Shown here one piece after another: positions 33,733 to 46,661 of a DNA stretch of 64,000 bases (position 1 is its first letter; every line of letters begins with the position of its first letter). This DNA comes from Populus alba. Its lineage: Eukaryota; Streptophyta; Magnoliopsida; Malpighiales; Salicaceae. The stretch is taken from contig NC_133284.1 in assembly GCF_005239225.2 (NCBI RefSeq), forward strand, positions 34,176,758-34,240,757, given 5' to 3'. Position numbers and translations under genes: made by a program. The notes under the pieces are model-generated. The model saw only the letters and a list, made by a program, of their open reading frames with translations, did no database searches and was not told the origin of the DNA.

Positions 33733-36120
33733 TTGTATTTTTTCTTAAGACCACATTTAGCAAAAACTTCTTGAAATGAAAACAAACCAAAAAGCCTAAA
33801 TGGTGTTCGCCAAACATACCCTTAAACCAAATAAACATTCAAAATCAAACCAAACAAAACCTAAAGGACTGGCATGGCTTCAACTAGAAACAAACCAAAA
33901 AATAAAAACCAAAACCAAAACCAAAATAGATTAAACTAAGAAAAAAAAAACTTAAAAATCTTTCAAAAAAAAAACGGATCAAACACATGAAAAACAAAGA
34001 ACATGAAGAACATTCATTGAATATTCTATAAACACAACTCTCAAACCAGACCAAATCAAAACAAAAAAAGGCATTGTTTTATTTGGGATCATGCATAGAA
34101 CAAGAATTAGGGTTTCATTTCCTTTGATTATCATCAAATCAACACGATTTTGTTAAGGATAGATTTTGATTCAAAACTGAAACCATAATATTAAAACCAA
34201 CTAAAACATGTTATTAATGCATAAAACTCCTAGATTGTTTTACTAATAATGACAAACAAACTCTCGTAAACTAGAATTTAATCAAAACGAGTTCTAAAAC
34301 TAGTACCTAAGACAAACTTCATCAGAATCTACAGAAACCAAAACCCAAAATACCAAATCAATCCCAGAATGATCATTTTAGGCGTCTAAAACATGCTTCT
34401 TATACTCCTGTAAACTATATTATTAATGATGAGTATAATTAGAACAAAAAAAAAAACAACAAAACTAAAAAAAAATACATTAATTTTCAATCTAAAAACT
34501 GTCAATTCAATATAAAAGGCATGCTTAAACAATATGGGCTTTAAAATTCATATTTTGTCATTCTATATGACTAAACCACAACTCCAAAACTTGGAACCAT
34601 GTGCTCATTAAACGAAAAACACATCTTCTTGTTGCCATATTTGGCATTTATTAAATCAAACAAACATGTAATATATATTATATAAGGACCATCATTAATA
34701 TGCTAAAAACATTCAAAATATTGCATTTAAACACAAGAAATCAATCCAGCAGGCCTCATGGACTCTACTTTCAAGGTTTGAATGTATATACCTTTTAAGC
34801 TTAAAACTCTCTAAATAATAATCAATTTCTGATGTTGCCTTCCTTTCCCTTTTATATCCAAACCTAAAAAAACAAAATTGAAGCTTCAAAATCATATTGG
34901 ATTAGATTTCTTGCACCTTAACTAAAGTTTCTTTCTTTTTCTTCCTTTTTCTCTTTTTTTCTCCATTTCTCCTCCATTTCCTTGCTCTTTCTTACCTCTC
35001 CTTTTATAGGCAGATTCCAAGCTTCTAGATGGGTTTGTTAGGGTTCTAACAAACTAAAACTAAGTTGGTTTTTCCACAAAATCAATAGTTTTGGGTTAAG
35101 GTGGTTTTGTAACAAACTTAGAGGCCAAGATGAGATTTTTTTTTTTTTGGCCTTTAGATCTAGAGAGAAGGGTTTTAAACCCTTGATAGGAACCCTCTGC
35201 GGAGTTTTTTATGGGAACACACAAAAGAATTAGGTGGTTTTCTGCAAATAGATGTCTCAGTCAAAGCTGATTGAATTGGTCATTTTCATGGCTTTTCCAT
35301 AGCAACTCCAACGTTAACATTGTTTGAGACCGCCTAAACTTGGTTGAGGGGGTGCATAGCTTTTGATTGTATCCATTTTTGCTTAATGTAAAGGTTTATA
35401 GCTCTACATTCCTCCATTTGAAAGTGTCCACTCAATCAGCGTAACAACTAAAACTGTAGTGATGAATGACTAGTGAAAAGATGTTGTGGAGATCAATGAA
35501 GAATATAGGATGTAAGCATATGATTTCAAAGACACGGGGTTATAGGGGGGTGTATCTCAGTTAAATGGTGGTGCTTGTAGCCTTTGAAATGGCCAGAAAT
35601 ACCACATTCATTCGCTTGAAAGTGCCTACTTGGTCAACCAAAAATTAAAGAGAAGATGCACAGTATCCTGAACGGTGCTGTTTTGGCTAAACCCTACAAA
35701 TTAAGGTCTTTTTTTTTTATTTGGCAATTTTAATTTGGTCCATATTCTTCAAATTTTGTTTAATTTTAGGTGTAATCTCCCCCTAAACTCCTAATTTCAT
35801 GCAATTACATCTCTACAAGATTCACTTGCCAACCTCAAATTTAAATGCCTTTTATAAGTTGGTCATTGACTTATAATTTGTTCAATTGGACCCTTAGATA
35901 ACCATCAATTTTTTTTAATTTTCTTTGATTTGACCCTTGATTTTACCAATTTCATTTCTCGAAGTCGCACGACTTTTGCAAGTTAGTCCTTGGTTCATAA
36001 ATTGTGTAATTAAGTCCTTATTTCTCATCAGAATTTAAATTTTATGCAATTAAGCCTCTGGTTTGACTTTCTAAAGTCCAATTCAGTCCCCAAACTTTGA
36101 TTTGTTTCAAATAGCATCAA
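32984..36120 (-). repeat. Another large LTR of the same group (ends partly lost)
   Basis: On the plus strand it starts near TGTCGTATG and has the end module ('gctaggaaacttgggttta', 'aagggattggttgcgactaa', 'ctgaggtaagctgc') at about 33045-33170, a TATA-like box on the minus strand (35000-35007) and the repeated 'caattaagtcctt'/'ggtccatattcttcaaattt' type segment at 35700-36110 that lies near the LTR start in the other copies. The right boundary and a target duplication were not found. Confidence 0.55.
33673..33730. repeat. (AT)n microsatellite
   Basis: About 58 bp of uninterrupted AT dinucleotides inside the LTR at 32984-36120. Confidence 0.97.
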
Positions 36121-38190
36121 AATTAACTCCAAAAGTTGATTGATTGTATATATAGTGTGCATTTTGATAATTTATTCATGGTTATGGAAACCAATCTTAT
36201 TGCGACTTATTAATAGATTTTGATTCATATGATAAAGATAGTATATTGTATTTCATGTATATACCGTATTAGAGACTATACCGAAAAATATACTCTTTCA
36301 CATCACACATTAACAAAAACTAAGATGTGAGAGGGTTTTAATGTGCAAAATGTAATATAGTCACTCTAATATTTTACTGTGAATTTATTTAATTAATTTT
36401 TATTTTATTTTAGTTATAAAAAAATTTTAAAATGATTTGATCATTTTATGTTTTTTTAAAATTAGCATGAAAAGTTAACTTAGATCTTTTTGCTTCCAAT
36501 GGATAGATTTTTGTTCCCCAAAGTTTTCTAAAATTCATTATAAGCTTAAAAGTTTATATTCTTTATTTTCCAGTACCTACTTTAAAAGATAAGAAAGAAA
36601 GCACTAAATTCTAGTGATAAAGAGAAAAAATCTCGTTTGACACCAATTCCAACAAAAAATAATAATTTATATTAGTGTCAATATGTTTTCTTAGATGAGA
36701 AGAGTTTTGTTGAGGTTTTTTAAACGCTAAAATCATTGTAGATTTGATATTTGGATTTTTTTTTTGTTTTAGATTACTTTCTATTTTTTGATAGATTTTC
36801 GAGTTATTTGGTATACGGGTTCAATTAGATCTTTGAGATATTTTTAGATGTTTTCAATCAAAAAATAGCTCAAAATAGATTTTTAGGTGTAAAATAACCC
36901 TAACCCTATTTTCCGACAACCCTTTGTTTATAAAAATTTAGGTTATAGATAACGCATTGTTTGCTTAATTTACTAAAATAAATAAAAGCCCAAGCAAACA
37001 GGCTTGAGATGGAAAGCCCATGCTACTAGACCTTTTATTTTTATTAAAGTCTAGGCATGTTGGGCCTTGGTCTGCTAATCACATGCCTCACATTTTTTTT
37101 CTTTTGTTATTTAGTGTATTTTAGTTCCTTGAACTTAATAAAAAAGTCAATCCTTTGTTATTTAAAAGTATTTTTTTTATCTTAATTTTACAAAAAAATA
37201 ATCTTTTTGTAATTTAAATAAATTTAAGTCTTCTTTTGTTATTTCAATCTCACGAGTCCAATGTATTTTTTTAATGCTCTTTTAGTCCCTTAAACTTTTT
37301 TTTTAAAAAATCATCCTTTATTATTTAAAGTTTTTTTTTTTCTTATTTCAATTTAATAAAATGAATCTTTTTGTTATTTAACTTTAAAAAAATTATGTAT
37401 GCCTATCCTTTTTTAAAAAAATAATGATATTTGATACAAAAAAAATGTCTCACCCACATGATTGTCATATAATTAAATAAAAAATAATCTTATTGATAAA
37501 AACTTATTAAGGGTACATGACTCGAATAGTGGGTTCGGCAGATTAACCCGTGTTTACTCATGTGTTTTTTTGTCATGTTTTTTTTATCAAATACTTATTT
37601 TACCAATTTCATTCTTTAACATTAGCTTAATTGATAATTAAGTTTCATAATTTATTTTGAATTTTTTATATATAATATTATCATGGTCTCATGATGCAAA
37701 TCGCAAGTTTAGCTGATTAAACCTGATTTAATCCAAGTTCGATCTATTATGTTGTTATTTGAATATTTCAAAAAAAAATCATATAACAAGTCATCGTCTC
37801 AATATTTAAAAAAAAAATCGTTCAATATATCATTGTTTTAATATTAAAAAAATATTGATATTTAATATATGTTTAGAGTTTAAAGCTACGATAAAATTTT
37901 AAAAAATCAAACGCGTTAACCAGATTTAAATATTTGTTTTTATTCAAGAAAAAATATTTTGAACAGCTGCTCGAACTCCTAATAAGAATTTGACTCCATG
38001 AAAAAATGCATTTTGCGAGCACTTGCTATTTGTAAAAAGCCAGGAGAGGAAACAATAAAAAGAATAAGAAAAGGCGAAGACCATTCCAGAAAAGGACTGT
38101 GTTGATACTCGTGGAAACTATGGAGGCTAAAATATATTTTACCCTTTACATGGGATGAAAATTATTATTATTACTATTACTATTACTATT
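36121..38190. other. AT-rich intergenic sequence
   Basis: No gene, RNA or clear terminal repeat is visible. About 37650-37900 has one copy of the ~150 bp repeat phrase ('tcatgatgcaaatcgcaagt' followed by 'gctgattaaacc') that forms arrays at 42700-43560 and 49370-50640. Confidence 0.5.
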
Positions 38191-41100
38191 ATTATATATA
38201 AAAACTAAACCTGGAAGAGAAGTTATTGTAGGATTGTAATGGTTTGTTTACTAATTTGACCTTGAAAAAAAAAAGCTGTGAATTAAGTTTTGGGGGTGAA
38301 GTTGTATTTTCACCGTAACATATTAATACATATGTCATACTTTAATGCACAGTAAAATTATAACTTTAGCCTTGGAATAAATAATTATAATGCTTTGGAC
38401 CAGGGGTGCTTTTGTCATTTTATTTTTTTCAAAATAGTACAATTACTTTTGTGCCCTAAGACAAGAACGAAGCACCTCTCTTAAAAGGGTTTTTTTTTTA
38501 TTATTATCTTACATTGGTTTTGTTGTAGATTTGAAGGTTGCTTAGGGGTAATATTATAATAGTTTTATATTTAATATTATTTAAAAAAACAACATGCTGA
38601 CGCGTGAGCACACACCAACGTGTGGACAACCAATGCGTCGTCCAAACGATATATGTAGGGTTATCCGGCCACCAAACACTGTCTTTTATGATCGTGTTTG
38701 AAAGATTTTGGAGCCCTTTACACAGTGGTTAAGCGCGTATATCATGATCGATGTTGGTTTGGCATTGACAACCGTTTTTTTTTCTTTTCTTCTCTCTATT
38801 TTCCTTGAATTTTGCACCAGGTCTTGCAAAATTTCATAATAACCCTTCAATTGTTTTTTTGTTCACATTTTCTCTCTATGCTTTTGATTAATATTTTTTT
38901 TTATTTTAGAATAAGATATAAAATTATAAATGATTTTCAATTTCACCCCCTACTATTTTTTAATCTATAAAAAATTCTCTCAAATTATATATTTTTTTAT
39001 TTCACCCCCAACATTTTTAAATATATATATATAAATAATCTATCAAATTACAAATATTTTTTTATTTCCAACCCCTATTATATTTTTAATATTTCAAACT
39101 TGGTCTTTATTTTTTTTAATTGCTACTTATTTTCTTTGGCATCATTTTTAAAATTGGTTTTTTTAAAAAATTTTATCCTCCTTGAATTTTATTTTTTCCA
39201 TCAAATTTTATCCTCATTCTTTTTGCAGCTATTTTTTTTTTTTTGCTTTTGCATTTTATTTTATTGATATTTTTTCACCAATTTCATCATTTAAAATTAA
39301 ATTGATTAAAAATTACGTTTTTTTTTATTTAACCCGAGTCTAAGATTTTATGGGTTGTGAGTTTTAGAGGCTATACCAGGTTTAGGATGTTCATCCAATT
39401 TTGCTTGGTTTTTTTTTTTTTTTAAGTGATGTTTCTTTATCTTTTTTTTTTATTCTATTATTTTTTTCAGTTTGCCTACTATTTTTTTTTTCAATTTAAC
39501 TCCTTATCATTTTTTAATATATGAAATTAAAAATATTTTTTAATTTCACCTCATATAATTTTTTTATATTTCAAATTTGATTCTTATTCTTTTAATTGCT
39601 ATTTATTTTGTTTGGATTCAATTTTTAAATTGTTTTTCTTTCAAATTTCATCCTCCTTAGGTTTTTTTTTATCAAATTTTATCCACATTGTTTTCTTCTC
39701 TTTTTTTTTTTTTTTTTTTTGCTTTTGCAAGTTTTTTTTTTAATAATATGTTTTTTTACCAATTTCATTCTTTAAAAATAAATTGGTTGATTATTGATCT
39801 TCTTGGTTGAATCTAGGTTTATGTTTTCACGAGTTGTGATTTTCAGAGTATAGATCAAGTTTAGGAGGTTTGTCCGAGTTTGGTTTTTTTTTTTTTCTGG
39901 TTTTTCTTCTGTTGAGTTGGCCCTTATGATTTTGTTTTTTTCAATTTCATCCCCTGCTAGCTTTTAATATATAAATTATATATCAAAGTATATATGTATT
40001 TCAATTTCACCCCTATGATTTTTTAATCATTCGAATTTAATCCTCATTCTATTAATTGTGATTTATTTTGTTTGGGATGTTTTTAATTTTTTTCAAATTT
40101 TATTCTTGTTGTAGTTTTTTCTATTAAACTTTATCCTCCTTCATTTTGTTTATGTGTTTTGTTTTCTTTTGGAGGTTTTTTAATTCATATTTTGTTCACA
40201 AATTCATCATTCAAAATTAAATTTATTGAGAGTTAAACTTCTTGATTAAGTACATATCCAATACTTCATAAGCTTCAAGTTTTAGATATTAAACTAGATG
40301 CAGTAGTTCCAACCAATTATGCTTGTTTTTTTTTTTTGAAAAAAAAAAACAAGTGTTTGCTTATTTTTATCCCTTTTTTTGTTTTATTTATGTATTTGTT
40401 TGTGATTTTATTCTATTTGGTTACCCTATAAAACTTTATTTTCAATTTCACCCCCACCATTTTTTTACTTTAGAATTAGCTATAAAATTATAAATAATTT
40501 ATAATATCACCCCTTACTATTTTTTAATCTATAAAAAATCTTTCAAGTTAGATTTTTTTTTATTTCACCCCATATCATTTTTAAATATATAAATAATTTA
40601 TCAAATTACAAATATTTTTTATTTTCACCTCCTATGATGTTTTTAATCTTTAAAACGTAGTTTTTATTTTTTTTAATTGCTATTTATTTTCTTTGGCATC
40701 ATTTTTAGAAATAATTTCCTATCAAATTTTATTCTCATTCTTTTTGTTGCTATTTTTTTTTCTTTTGCATGTTTTTTTTATTGATATTTTTTCACCAATT
40801 TCATCATTCAAAATTAAATTGATTAAAAACTAAGTTTCTTGATTTAACCCGAGTCTAAGATTTCATTGGTTGTGAGTTTTAAAGGCTATATCAGATTTAG
40901 GAGGTTTACCTGGTTTTGCTTGGTTTTTTTTTTTTTTTTTTTTAATGTGATGTGTTTTTATCTTTCTTTTTTTTAATTCTATTATTCTTTTTTTTTTTTC
41001 AGTTTGCCTACCACTTTGTTTTTTAAATTTCACTCCTTACCATTTTTTAATCTATGAAATTATAAATATTTTTTTAATTTCACCCTATATGATTTTTTTA

Positions 41101-41435
41101 TACTTCAAATTTGGTTCTTATTTTTTTAATTACTATTTATTTTTATTTGATTTATTTTTTAAATTATTTTTCTTTCAAATTTCATCCTCCTTAGGTTTTT
41201 TTTTTTTTTTTATCAAATTCCCTATTTTTTTCTTCTCTTTTTTTTTTTGTTTTTTTTAATACTATTTTTTCTCCGATTTCATCCTTTAAAAATAATTGGT
41301 TGATTATTGATCTTTTTGGTTGAATCTAAGTCTAAGTTTTCGTAAGTTGCTATTTTTAGAGTATAGATCAAGTTTAGGAGGTTTATCAGATTTGTTTGTT
41401 TGCTTTTTATGATATTTTCTTATTTTTTTATCTTT

Positions 41436-41469
<34 letters not shown>

Positions 41470-42565
41470 GTTTTCCTTCTTTTGATTTGGCTCTTACAAT
41501 TTTATTTTTTATTTCAATTTCACCCCTGTGATTTTTTAATTATTCGAATTTGATCCTGATTCTGTTAATTGCTATTTATTTTGTTTGGGATGATTTTAAT
41601 GTTTTCAAATTTTATCCTCGTTGCGGTTTTTTCTATTAAACTTTATCATCATTTTTTTTTATGTGTTTCATTTTTCTTTTGGAGGTTTTTTAATTCATAT
41701 TTTTTTCACAAATTTATCATTCAAAATTAAATTTGTTAAGAGTTAAACTTTTTGATTGAACCCATATCTAATATTTCATAAGTTACAAGTTTTAGAGATT
41801 ATACTAGAGTTAGGAGGTTCACCCAATTTGCTTGTGTTTTTTCTTTTTTTAAACTGGTGTTTTCTTATATTTTGTCCCTTTTTTTGTTTTATTTTTGTAT
41901 TTGTTTGCAATTTTATTCTATTGGGTTAGCCCTTTAAAACTTATTTTTTCAATTTCACCCCCTATTATTTTTTAACCTTTTAAATTTGGTGCCATTCTTT
42001 TAACTGTTATTTATTTTGTTTAAGATCTTCTTCTTTCTTTTTTTTAAGTTTCATCCTTCTTAGGTATTTTTTTTCTCTCAAATTTTATCTTCATTATTTT
42101 TTTTGTTTTTTTCTTTTAAAAGTTTTTTTAATTAATATTTTTTCAATGATTTTATCCTTAAAAATTAAATTGGTTGAGAGCTAAGCTTCTCTATTGAACT
42201 TGAGTCCTTGATTTAACAAGTTGTAAGTTTTAGAGATTAAATTAAGTTTAAAGGTTTGTCTGGGTTCACTTGGTTGTTTTTTCATTTTTAAAGCTGATTT
42301 TTTTGGAGTTTTTGTTTGTTTTGTTTTTTATATTTTATATTTTTTAGTTTAACATTTGATTGTTTGATAATCTCAATAGGATCATGTTTAGTTCTTTTAT
42401 TTTATTTTTTTCTTGTCAATTTATTTATTGTTATTGCATTTTTTTTTCATATTATTTAACTTACTAATTGAACCAATAACTTGAAACTTGGATTTTTTTA
42501 ACCCTAACCTTTTTTATGTCATAAAAAAATTTGTTTGGCTCGCTGCGAAGCGCAAGCTTCAAATT
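38190..42565. repeat. T-rich degenerate repeat region, possible Helitron remnant
   Basis: Phrases such as 'tttcacccc' + 'tattttttaat' and 'gttgtgagttttagaggcta' recur every 440-600 bp. The segments from about 38930 and from about 40490 are two copies of a ~1.51-1.56 kb unit: the matching 'gttgtgagtttta' lies at 39355 and 40869, and 'atagatcaagtttaggaggt' at about 39851 and 41362. The right edge has a hairpin, GCGCTTCGCAGCG reversed as CGCTGCGAAGCGC (42542-42554), reminiscent of Helitron 3' ends; the left edge near 'tatataaaaactaaacc' is a guess. No coding capacity. Confidence 0.45.
41437..41469. repeat. (AT)n(GT)n microsatellite
   Basis: A run of AT followed by about 11 GT repeats inside the T-rich repeat region. 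Confidence 0.9.
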
Positions 42566-42699
42566 TAATAATATAAATTAGAAAAGGTGGTGTTTTTTAT
42601 TATTCCCTACCTCACAAAAACAATATTCCATTCCCATTATATTTTCTTTTTGTCTATATCTATATTTATTTCCCTAATCTTATACTTTGAACTTTAGTT

Positions 42700-43795
42700 T
42701 ATTGGATATTAAGTTTCATAATTTATTGTGATTTGCTTTATATGTGGTTAGCTCGATCTCATAACCTGTATCACAGGTTTGGCGAGTTAACTTGGTAGAC
42801 TCAAGTTTTTTTTTTTTTTAATTGACTCTTTTTTTTCAATTTTATCTTTAACGTTTGGTTGATTGAAAATTAAGCTTAATAATTTTTATTTTTTTTACTT
42901 TCTATGAGTTTGTTTCAGTTTCATGACTCGGATCATAAATTTAACAGGTTAACTCAACTGACTCGAGTTTTTATTTTTTATTTTTATCTTTTTTATATGA
43001 TATTTTTTTCAATCTCATCCTTTAACATGAAGTTATTTGGCTTGTTTTCTATGATGTTATCTCGGTCGTATGACTTGGGTCATGTGTTTTGCTAGTTAAT
43101 CTGAGTAGACTCGTTTTATTATGTCCTGTTTTTATATTGAATTTTTGTAGATTTCAACCTTTAACGATGAGTTTATTGAAAATTAAGTTTCATAATTTAT
43201 TTTAATTTTTTTTCTATTAGGTTATCATAGTTTCATGACTTTAGTCGCAGGTTTGGCAAGTTCACTCAGGTTGATTCAGGTCATATTTTTTGTTTATTTT
43301 TTATGATGTTATTCTAATCTTATAACCTGGATCATAGGTTTGTCAAGTTAACTCATGTCAGAATTTTTTAATTTTTTAATTTGTTAATTAGTTATTTTTA
43401 AAATTTTATTTTTTAACATTGAGTTGATTAAGAAATAAACTTTATAATTTATTTTGATTTATTTTATATAAGATAGATTATCATAGTCTCATGATATAGA
43501 TTGAAGATTTGATCGATTAACTCAGGTTGGTTCGGATTGTTTTAATACATTGTCATTTCAATATTATTTTTTAAAATATATATATATTTTTAAAAAAAAT
43601 TTAAATCAAATTATATTTTTACTGATCATTTAAATTACTTTTAAATTTATCAAATTAATCAAATCACATCAAATTAACCTCATATAATTAAAAAAAATTA
43701 TTAAAAAGATATTAACAATGTCAATTTTTTTTTTTTTGGGGTTCAAAATAATTTTAATCCGAACTGCGTAATAGCCCGGGATAACGATGTAGTAA
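42700..43795. repeat. Array of ~150 bp degenerate repeats ending in a GC hairpin
   Basis: Units contain 'ttgattgaaaattaagctt', 'tttcatgactcggatcata' and 'ggttaactc', recurring at about 42740, 42850, 43010, 43160, 43330 and 43430. The array ends with GCCCGGGATAACGATGTAGT (43772-43791), a short GC inverted repeat followed by GTAGT, similar to Helitron 3' ends (which finish CTRR before T). The same unit and end type are found at 49370-50850. Confidence 0.6.
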
Positions 43796-43860
43796 ATAAA
43801 TAAAAATAACTATAAAATGAGCTATAGTGACATACTGACATGCATCCGATCTCTCTTTTC

Positions 43861-43990
43861 TCCCTCCCTCCCTCTCTCTCTCTCTCTCTCTCTGAATTGA
43901 ACAGAACTAAACTTCTCTTTTATGTCTCCTCCTCGACAAAACCTCCTCCTCCGCCTCCGCCTCCGCCTCCGCCTCCGCTTCCTCCGCCGT
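43861..43990 (+). repeat. (CT)n and (CCG/CCT)n simple repeats upstream of RBL
   Basis: A CT run (about 43872-43893) is followed by CCTCCG trinucleotide repeats (about 43945-43990). They lie 150-270 bp before the RBL start codon, so they probably sit in the core promoter or 5' UTR, where pyrimidine repeats are common in plants. The proline-rich frame here is an artefact. Confidence 0.85.
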
Positions 43991-44140
43991 CACTCTCCGC
44001 CGTCATTCTCCTTCTCACTCTCTCCCTTCGACCTGACTTACTGCACTAGAAAAAATTAAACAAACATAAAAGCAAAGTTCCTTTCTTTTTAAGCTTATTA
44101 TCAGCAACATAGCAATTAGGGAAAGTTCATCAACTCATCC

Positions 44141-46661
44141 ATGAATGCTCCAATAATTGGTCAGCTCTCTCTCTCTCTCTCCCCTTTTCATTTTTTTCAT
44201 TTTATTTCTGGGTTTTCTTTTTCGTACACAAATATTATGTTTTACCAAATTTATTTTGTTGGGTTTTATCGAAAAGATCCACTGCAAGGAGATTTTCCAG
44301 AAGTGATAGAGGAGTATTTGCAACATGGGCTTATGAAATGTATTGCTTTTAATCGTCGCGGCACGCTTCTTGCTGGTATGTGATTAGAACTTTATGCTTT
44401 TAAATAATGTAGGTACTAGTAGCTAGATAAGTTATTGTGGGTGTTGCATATTTTTGCTAGTTTGATTGTTCTTTGATAAGGAAGCCATTTCTTGCTGCCT
44501 GTTCTTTTATGCCGTATTTATTTTTATCGATTTTAATTTTAGCTACTTGTAGAAATGTGTGTGTATTGTTCGAAGATATTCTGATTTCCTAATTGCTTCT
44601 ATCTTCTTTCAGCTGGATGCACTGATGGAAGTTGTGTTATTTGGGACTTTGAGACCAGGGGAATTGCAAAAGAGCTCCGGGATAAAGATTGTGTTGCTGC
44701 CATAACTAGTGTCTGTTGGTCGAAGTATGGTCATCGAATTCTGGTGTCTGCTGCTGACAAATCACTAACACTTTGGGATGTTGTCAGTGGAGAGAAGATT
44801 ACTTGCATTACTCTTCAGCAAACCCCACTACTAGCTCGGCTACATTCTGGATCCTCTACTCCATCTCTCTGCCTGGCATGCCCACTTTCATCTGCTCCCA
44901 TGATTGTAGATTTAAACACAGGAAACACCACTTTGCTACCAGTTACAGTAGCTGATGTGGACAATGGACTTGCCCCACCATCACGTAACAAGCCCACAGA
45001 TGGTCTCCCTTTCACTCCCACTGCCGCATGCTTTAACAAGTGTGGGGATCTGGTTTATGTGGGAAACTCCAAAGGAGAAATACTTATAATAGATCCCAAA
45101 AGCATTCAAGTGCATGCCATGGTTCCCACTCCCGGTGGTGCTGTGATTAAGAACATAGTTTTCAGCAGAAATGGACAGTTTCTTCTTACAAATTCAAATG
45201 ACCGGACAATTAGGATATATGAAAATCTTCTTCCTCTTAAAGATGGTCTCATGGCTTTAGAGGACCTGAACAAGACTCTTGATGAGGTAGCTGGTGTCGA
45301 GAGAATGAAGGTTGTTGGATCAAGGTGCTTAGCACTTTTCCGGGAATTCCAGGATATCATCACCAAAGTGCACTGGAAAGCGCCTTGTTTCAGTGGTGAT
45401 GGGGAATGGGTTATTGGTGGTTCTGCGAGCAAGGGAGAGCACAAGATCTACATATGGGATAGAGCTGGACATCTTGTAAAAATCCTTGAAGGTCCAAAAG
45501 AAGCACTGATTGATTTAGCGTGGCATCCTGTTCACCCTATTATTGTCTCTGTTTCGTTGACTGGCTTGGTTTATATTTGGGCTAAGGACCATACTGAGAA
45601 CTGGAGTGCATTTGCCCCAGACTTCAAAGAGCTAGAGGAAAATGAAGAGTACGTGGAATGCGAAGATGAATTTGATCTGATACCTGGAACTGAAAAGGTA
45701 AACACAAAAAGTTGAGCAAGTCTTCTGTCCATTTCTATGTTTCTCAAAATATATGTATGGTTGCAGGTAAAAGAATCAGATATTAATCAAGATGATGAAG
45801 TTGATATTGTAACAGTGGAGAAAGATGCTTTCAGTGATTCAGATGTGTCTCAAGAAGAACTGTGTTTCTTGCCAGCTACCCCTTGTCCTGACGTTCTTGA
45901 GCAACAAGATAAGTGTGTGGGAAGTTCTTCAAAGGTGATGGATTCAAATAATTCTGGTTCCCCTCTTTCTGAAGAAGCTGAACAGAACGGACAAGCAACG
46001 AACCATGCATCAAGTCCTCTTGAAGGTAACACCATGCCTATCATTAAAGAGTTTTAAGTGGTGATTTTTGTATAACTAATGATTATGCTGTGAGGTTTGT
46101 CAACATTCTCGATTCATACCATGAACTGGGATCAAGATTTATCTTAAAACTTTTAACATTTTCCATATACCTGATTTGTTAATAATTGCAAAACACATTA
46201 AACTTATCTTCTGGGAAAATGCTGTCTGTGTATGATAGTTGACTTTGGTAATCAGTTTTTTTGTTTGGTGTGGGCGGGGGAAGGAGGCAAGGAGAATGAT
46301 TTTCTATATGAAAAATGAAATTATATAATTTTAGCAGATGCAAATCTGGTTATATTACGCTTAAAACTCTTTAGGCTTTTGGTGTTAGAGTCTTTAAGCA
46401 AGTTGACTCTGAGTGTTCTATGTTAGTTTATTTGTTTAATTGATGACTACCTCTTATGTTGCAATGGACTCTCTTACAGAGGACACGGGAGGGACACGCA
46501 TGAAAAGAAAACGGAAACCTTCTGAGAAGGGGTTGGAATTGCAGGCGGGGAAGGTCGGGAAACCATTGAAATCTTCTGGTAGATTGTCAAAATTAAAAAG
46601 TAAACCTGATACTGATCTGGATATTGGTAATGGAATGTACGGGGATGGTGTTTCTGACTGA
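44141..46661 (+). CDS. RBL: RbBP5-like WD40 protein RBL (COMPASS H3K4 methyltransferase subunit)
   Basis: Exons 44141-44159, 44277-44375, 44613-45697, 45767-46025 and 46480-46661 join in phase to 547 residues. The first exon is 19 nt (MNAPII plus one base) and would be missed by a plain frame search. The mature N-terminus 'DPLQGDFPEVIEEYLQHGL' and the WD40 blocks 'GSCVIWDFETRGIAKELRD', 'DKSLTLWDVVSGEKI', 'NSKGEILIID', 'NDRTIRIYENLLP', 'GEHKIYIWDRAGHLVKILEG' and 'LTGLVYIWAKDHTENW' match RbBP5 proteins. The tail is acidic, then has a basic MKRKRK stretch (residues about 495-500) that could be a nuclear signal. The Arabidopsis homologue works with WDR5 and ASH2 homologues in histone H3K4 methylation. 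The 5'-most intron begins GTCAGC, an unusual but valid donor. Confidence 0.96.
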
